Shown one piece after another: positions 5,171 through 7,315 of a stretch of DNA of 7,315 nt; the stretch's first letter is position 1, and each line of letters opens with the position of its first letter. The stretch comes from Planctomycetota bacterium (GTDB taxonomy: Bacteria; Planctomycetota; Phycisphaerae; Phycisphaerales; SM1A02). The translations under genes were made by a program, and so were the position numbers. The notes below the pieces were generated by a model. It saw only the letters and a list, made by a program, of their open reading frames with translations, searched no databases and was not told the DNA's origin. The stretch is taken from assembly GCA_022567855.1 (NCBI GenBank), contig JADFGE010000141.1:1-7315 (forward strand). Reading direction: 5' to 3'.

Positions 5171-6459
5171 ACGGGCGCCAGAAGGGCCTGTGCTCCGTCC
5201 TTCAGATCCATAGCGAGCCCCATGAAGAACACGGACAGGAAGACGTGGACAAATGACAGGGTCGTGGTTGGGTGATAAAGCGAATGATTCACGAAGCCGT
5301 GCGCGTACGTCATGACCATGAACGCGATGAGCAAGTTGATCAACAACGGATCGGCCCCGATCAGACGGCGGCGTTTCCAGGTGCGAACGGTGCACAACCC
5401 CGTATAGGCGACAAGGAAGAACACCGGCATCGCATAGGTGATCCCGCCGACGTACAGCGTCTCGGTGTATCCGTTGTGCGCATGCGCTTCGCCCGTAGTC
5501 TCCGAACGAATAAACGACTCGCCCTCGGTTTCCAAAAGACCTAGAAATGGACGTTCGGCAATAATGTTGGTCAGGTATCGCTTGCTGGTCTCCAACCGGC
5601 CGGTCCGAAGCGTTTCGAACCGCTCGAGCTTCACGGTTCCCGCAAAGCTAAATATCCAGGCGATACTACCGGCCAAGATGAGTCCGGCGATGGCGGTCAG
5701 CACGGGTCGGCGGGTTAGGAATACGACCAAGGGGAACGAGGCGCCGATCATCACGACCATGGTCGAGCGGCTGGCCGTGAGCAAAGCCATTGCCACCGCC
5801 ACGGCGGTGAATCCAATCAGGATCGGTTTCAAGAAGAGGATGTGGGTGCGGATGGCCCAATACAGGGTTAGCGGCGCCGCCAGCGCGAAGAGTACGCCGA
5901 TGTGGTTGGGGTTTGTGCCGTAGGGGAAAAAGCGACCGACCCCATGGAACGACTGGGCCGGATGCAAAACCAGGTCCGAAAGCGGCAGCAGAAGGGCCAG
6001 GGCCAAGCCCAACGAGATGGCCCGGATCACCCGCTGGAGCGACGCTTCATCAACAATTGTCCGGTTCACCGAAAGGGCGGCCACGACCAGGATCATCCAT
6101 TGCATACGAATCGCCAACGCCAGGGCAAGATCACGAACGGTCAAGATGAAGACGAATGCGACCGCGGCTATCACGAGGTACATCCAGGCCAACGGCGGCG
6201 TCCGCCGGCGCGGAGTGGGATCCAGCCATGCGGTGACCGCCACCAGACCGTACATAGCAAAGCCCGTGAGCTTGGCAATCGGCTGGATCAGCCGCAAATC
6301 GACCATTTCACCCAGCGTAAGCCAGATCATCATCAGGCTCAGGGCAGTCGGCATTCGGTACTTTGCGGGGATGGCCAGGAAGCCCACCGCCACACCCACC
6401 ACCACCACGAGCAGTAGCGGCAAGGGAACGATTTCCAGGTAGCGTTCGATCTTTTCCAT
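5092..6459 (-). CDS. O-antigen ligase/polymerase-like membrane protein (Wzy_C family)
   Basis: A 455-residue integral inner-membrane protein of the WaaL/Wzy/RfaL superfamily, expected to polymerise or ligate lipid-linked glycan on the periplasmic side. I count about 12-13 hydrophobic segments (for example 11-30, 62-78, 91-130, 147-164, 183-273, 336-357, 372-392, 402-418). Family landmarks are NPNHIG (183-188), TASRSTMVV (228-236) and a long hydrophilic loop at about 275-335 with ERPFLG (302-307) and HAHNGYTE (326-333), followed by AHGFVNHS near 386-393. The C-terminus is an acidic tail (DYGDEPPDDDSAQCAA) that is duplicated elsewhere in the window. The ATG at 6459 lacks a good ribosome site, but the frame closes 19 codons upstream with no better start. 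It heads the - strand block. Ligase and polymerase cannot be separated by sequence alone. Confidence 0.9.
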   Translation of the reverse strand: MEKIERYLEIVPLPLLLVVVVGVAVGFLAIPAKYRMPTALSLMMIWLTLGEMVDLRLIQPIAKLTGFAMYGLVAVTAWLDPTPRRRTPPLAWMYLVIAAVAFVFILTVRDLALALAIRMQWMILVVAALSVNRTIVDEASLQRVIRAISLGLALALLLPLSDLVLHPAQSFHGVGRFFPYGTNPNHIGVLFALAAPLTLYWAIRTHILFLKPILIGFTAVAVAMALLTASRSTMVVMIGASFPLVVFLTRRPVLTAIAGLILAGSIAWIFSFAGTVKLERFETLRTGRLETSKRYLTNIIAERPFLGLLETEGESFIRSETTGEAHAHNGYTETLYVGGITYAMPVFFLVAYTGLCTVRTWKRRRLIGADPLLINLLIAFMVMTYAHGFVNHSLYHPTTTLSFVHVFLSVFFMGLAMDLKDGAQALLAPVHEDPGLPYSDYGDEPPDDDSAQCAA

Positions 6460-6553
6460 GGCAAGGGGTATCGGCGAGTGGGTGCCAAACGCGGAGGCGC
6501 GATCGAGCTCGGCGGCTTACGGTATGTATCGTATGGCGGCTACGCCCCGATGA

Positions 6554-6793
6554 GGCCCGTGCCCAAAGTGGTCCGGCTGTGCGTGTTATCGGGCATATGC
6601 GGCGTTCCTGGCCCACGGCGTCATCGAAGCAGGCACGGTGATGGGAAGCACACTGAACGGCATGATGCTCCTGTTTGGAATCGCGTTGTTTGACCGTCTT
6701 CCGGAGTTGATCCGGCAGGCCTCTTACGAGTGGTATGACACAGCCCCGGAGGACACACTCGCAAGGCAACTGGTGCAGCCCTCTGGCTGTTGA
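6554..6793 (+). pseudogene. C-terminal remnant of a ligase-like membrane protein
   Basis: A + strand frame opens after a TGA at 6551-6553 and runs 79 codons to a TGA at 6791-6793, with no ribosome site or credible start. From about 6593 it reads like real protein: AYAAFLAHGVIEAGTVMG, then a hydrophobic stretch (NGMMLLFGIALF) and an amphipathic end (DRLPELIRQASYEWYD). An AHG(V/F) motif followed by a final membrane segment and an acidic or basic tail is what the intact ligase on the other strand shows at its own C-terminus, and is typical of Wzy_C proteins. Before 6593 the coding character is lost or moves to another frame (6478-6590), suggesting truncation plus a frameshift. The family assignment is tentative; some other membrane protein is possible. 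Confidence 0.4.
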
Positions 6794-6827
6794 ACTGGTC
6801 CACCCGCAAACACCAGCCCGAAGGACC

Positions 6828-6858
6828 GACGGCGCTCTCCCGGTAGGGGGCCGCCGTC
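6828..6858 (+). terminator. Strong two-tier hairpin, possible terminator
   Basis: A perfect 7-base outer stem (GACGGCG at 6828-6834 with CGCCGTC at 6852-6858) encloses a 5-base inner stem (6837-6841 with 6846-6850, one G-U pair) and a GGTA tetraloop. It begins 34 bases after the stop of the membrane-protein remnant, where a terminator would be expected. No T-run follows on either strand, so it could be another RNA structure or a protein-binding site. Confidence 0.3.
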
Positions 6859-7097
6859 CGGCCACTTTCCCGTGGAAGCACAGCGCGCGAGACCGCCATG
6901 GACGTGATGAGTGTGCCGTATCCGCGAAGGGCAGCGACGGCCGGCTGCAGCGACTCCACGCGAACCACCAGCGCCCGCGCAAGGCAAGATCTGTGATGGC
7001 CCAGATGTCCCGCAACCTCAACGAGGCCCTGGGCGGATGCTGTCAGCGCCAGCGCCTACTCCTTGCGCACTGCGACAGCCGGCCCGTCGAATCACCC

Positions 7098-7115
7098 TTG
7101 ACGTTATACTTGACG
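7098..7115 (+). promoter_or_regulatory. Tandem TTGACG pair with a TATACT box, possible promoter or operator
   Basis: Two TTGACG hexamers start at 7098 and 7110, exactly 12 bases apart, and a TATACT (5/6 match to TATAAT) lies between them at 7105-7110. Neither hexamer has a good -10 box 16-18 bases downstream, and the TATACT has no -35. It lies about 76 bases upstream of the partial gene at 7191. It may be a weak promoter or a direct-repeat regulator site. Confidence 0.25.
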
Positions 7116-7190
7116 GTTGCCGATGCGGCACCGGGGGGATAGGCGTTTGCGCGTGTGGTTGGCGATCCCTGCGCGGAGTGATGGCCGGCG

Positions 7191-7315
7191 ATGAGGCGAC
7201 AGCTCAAAGATTCCCTCAAGCGAGCCCTGTTTCGGGTCTATAAGCTCGCAACCCGCATGGGCATACACGTCATTCCCGTCCATTACTACTCACCCGTTCC
7301 CAACATCATCGAACT
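7191..7315 (+). CDS. N-terminal part of a probable methyltransferase or other tailoring enzyme
   Basis: An ATG at 7191 opens a frame that runs off the window end (41 complete codons). A TGA just upstream (7179-7181) rules out a longer form. The product begins with a basic amphipathic helix (QLKDSLKRALFRVYKLA), then GIHVIPVHYYSPVPNIIE. The pattern 'G-hydrophobic-IPVxYYSPxP' after a short basic helix is familiar from the N-termini of class I SAM methyltransferases in polysaccharide clusters; this is recalled from experience, not searched. The ribosome site is weak (GGAG 12 bases away). The catalytic motifs lie beyond the window, so the family cannot be confirmed. Confidence 0.55.
   Translation, partial: MRRQLKDSLKRALFRVYKLATRMGIHVIPVHYYSPVPNIIE

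Larger units (their letters stand above)
6794..7190. other. Eroded intergenic stretch without a convincing gene
   Basis: About 400 bases between the membrane-protein remnant and the partial gene at the right edge. Open frames on both strands are Arg/Pro/Cys-rich and lack ribosome sites or family motifs. The + frame ending at 7142 contains a MAQMSRNLNEAL stretch that I cannot place. A strong hairpin (6828-6858) and a tandem TTGACG pair (7098-7115) are the only distinct elements. I see no tRNA, no transposase and no CRISPR repeats. Confidence 0.5.

Noticed and set aside
6308..7021. 237-codon - strand open frame overlapping the ligase start
   Set aside because: Very rich in Arg, Cys, His and Pro, with a Gly run, no family motif and no ribosome site. 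It overlaps the well-supported ligase in another frame and also lies across the + strand remnant.
1..7315. CRISPR array, tRNA or rRNA gene
   Set aside because: No regularly spaced short repeats and no recognisable tRNA or rRNA sequence on either strand.

Overview
The window is part of a surface-polysaccharide biosynthesis locus from a bacterium of moderately high GC. Bacterial features are strong Shine-Dalgarno sequences (AGGAGG, GAGGTG), ATG and GTG starts, tight coding and protein families typical of capsule, exopolysaccharide or O-antigen clusters. The sequence does not let me name a genus. Nitrospira-like or proteobacterial lineages are guesses only.

Layout. A truncated + strand gene of unknown function (1-134) is followed by a + strand SAM-dependent methyltransferase (249-1295). 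Its last 20 bases overlap, tail to tail, a - strand block. Read in its own direction, that block runs: a Wzy/O-antigen-ligase-like membrane protein (6459 to 5092), a sulfotransferase (ST2, 4905 to 3988), a second, divergent sulfotransferase (ST1, 3686 to 2781) and a GT4 glycosyltransferase (2457 to 1276). The gaps between these genes are large (186, 301 and 323 bases). The last gap holds a possible terminator and a promoter with a perfect TTGACA -35 box, so the glycosyltransferase is probably transcribed separately. Right of the ligase, 6460-7190 is an eroded stretch. It carries an apparent C-terminal remnant of another ligase-like membrane protein on the + strand, a strong hairpin and no convincing intact gene. 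The start of a second probable methyltransferase (7191 onward, +) is cut by the window end.

How it fits together. The glycosyltransferase would add sugars to a lipid-linked glycan. The methyltransferases and two PAPS-type sulfotransferases would decorate the glycan, and the Wzy/WaaL-like protein would polymerise or ligate it. Two different sulfotransferases beside one ligase suggest a sulfated, possibly methylated, surface glycan. This is inference from family content.

The most unusual structure is a 90-bp direct repeat (3801-3890 and 5081-5170, exactly 1280 bp apart, about 87% identical). One copy encodes the acidic C-terminus and stop codon of the ligase. The other is an orphan lying between ST2 and ST1, still open in the same frame. 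The two copies bracket ST2, which suggests a duplication or cassette-insertion history. ST2 also has a shortened and altered version of the KExxFF motif that ST1 keeps.
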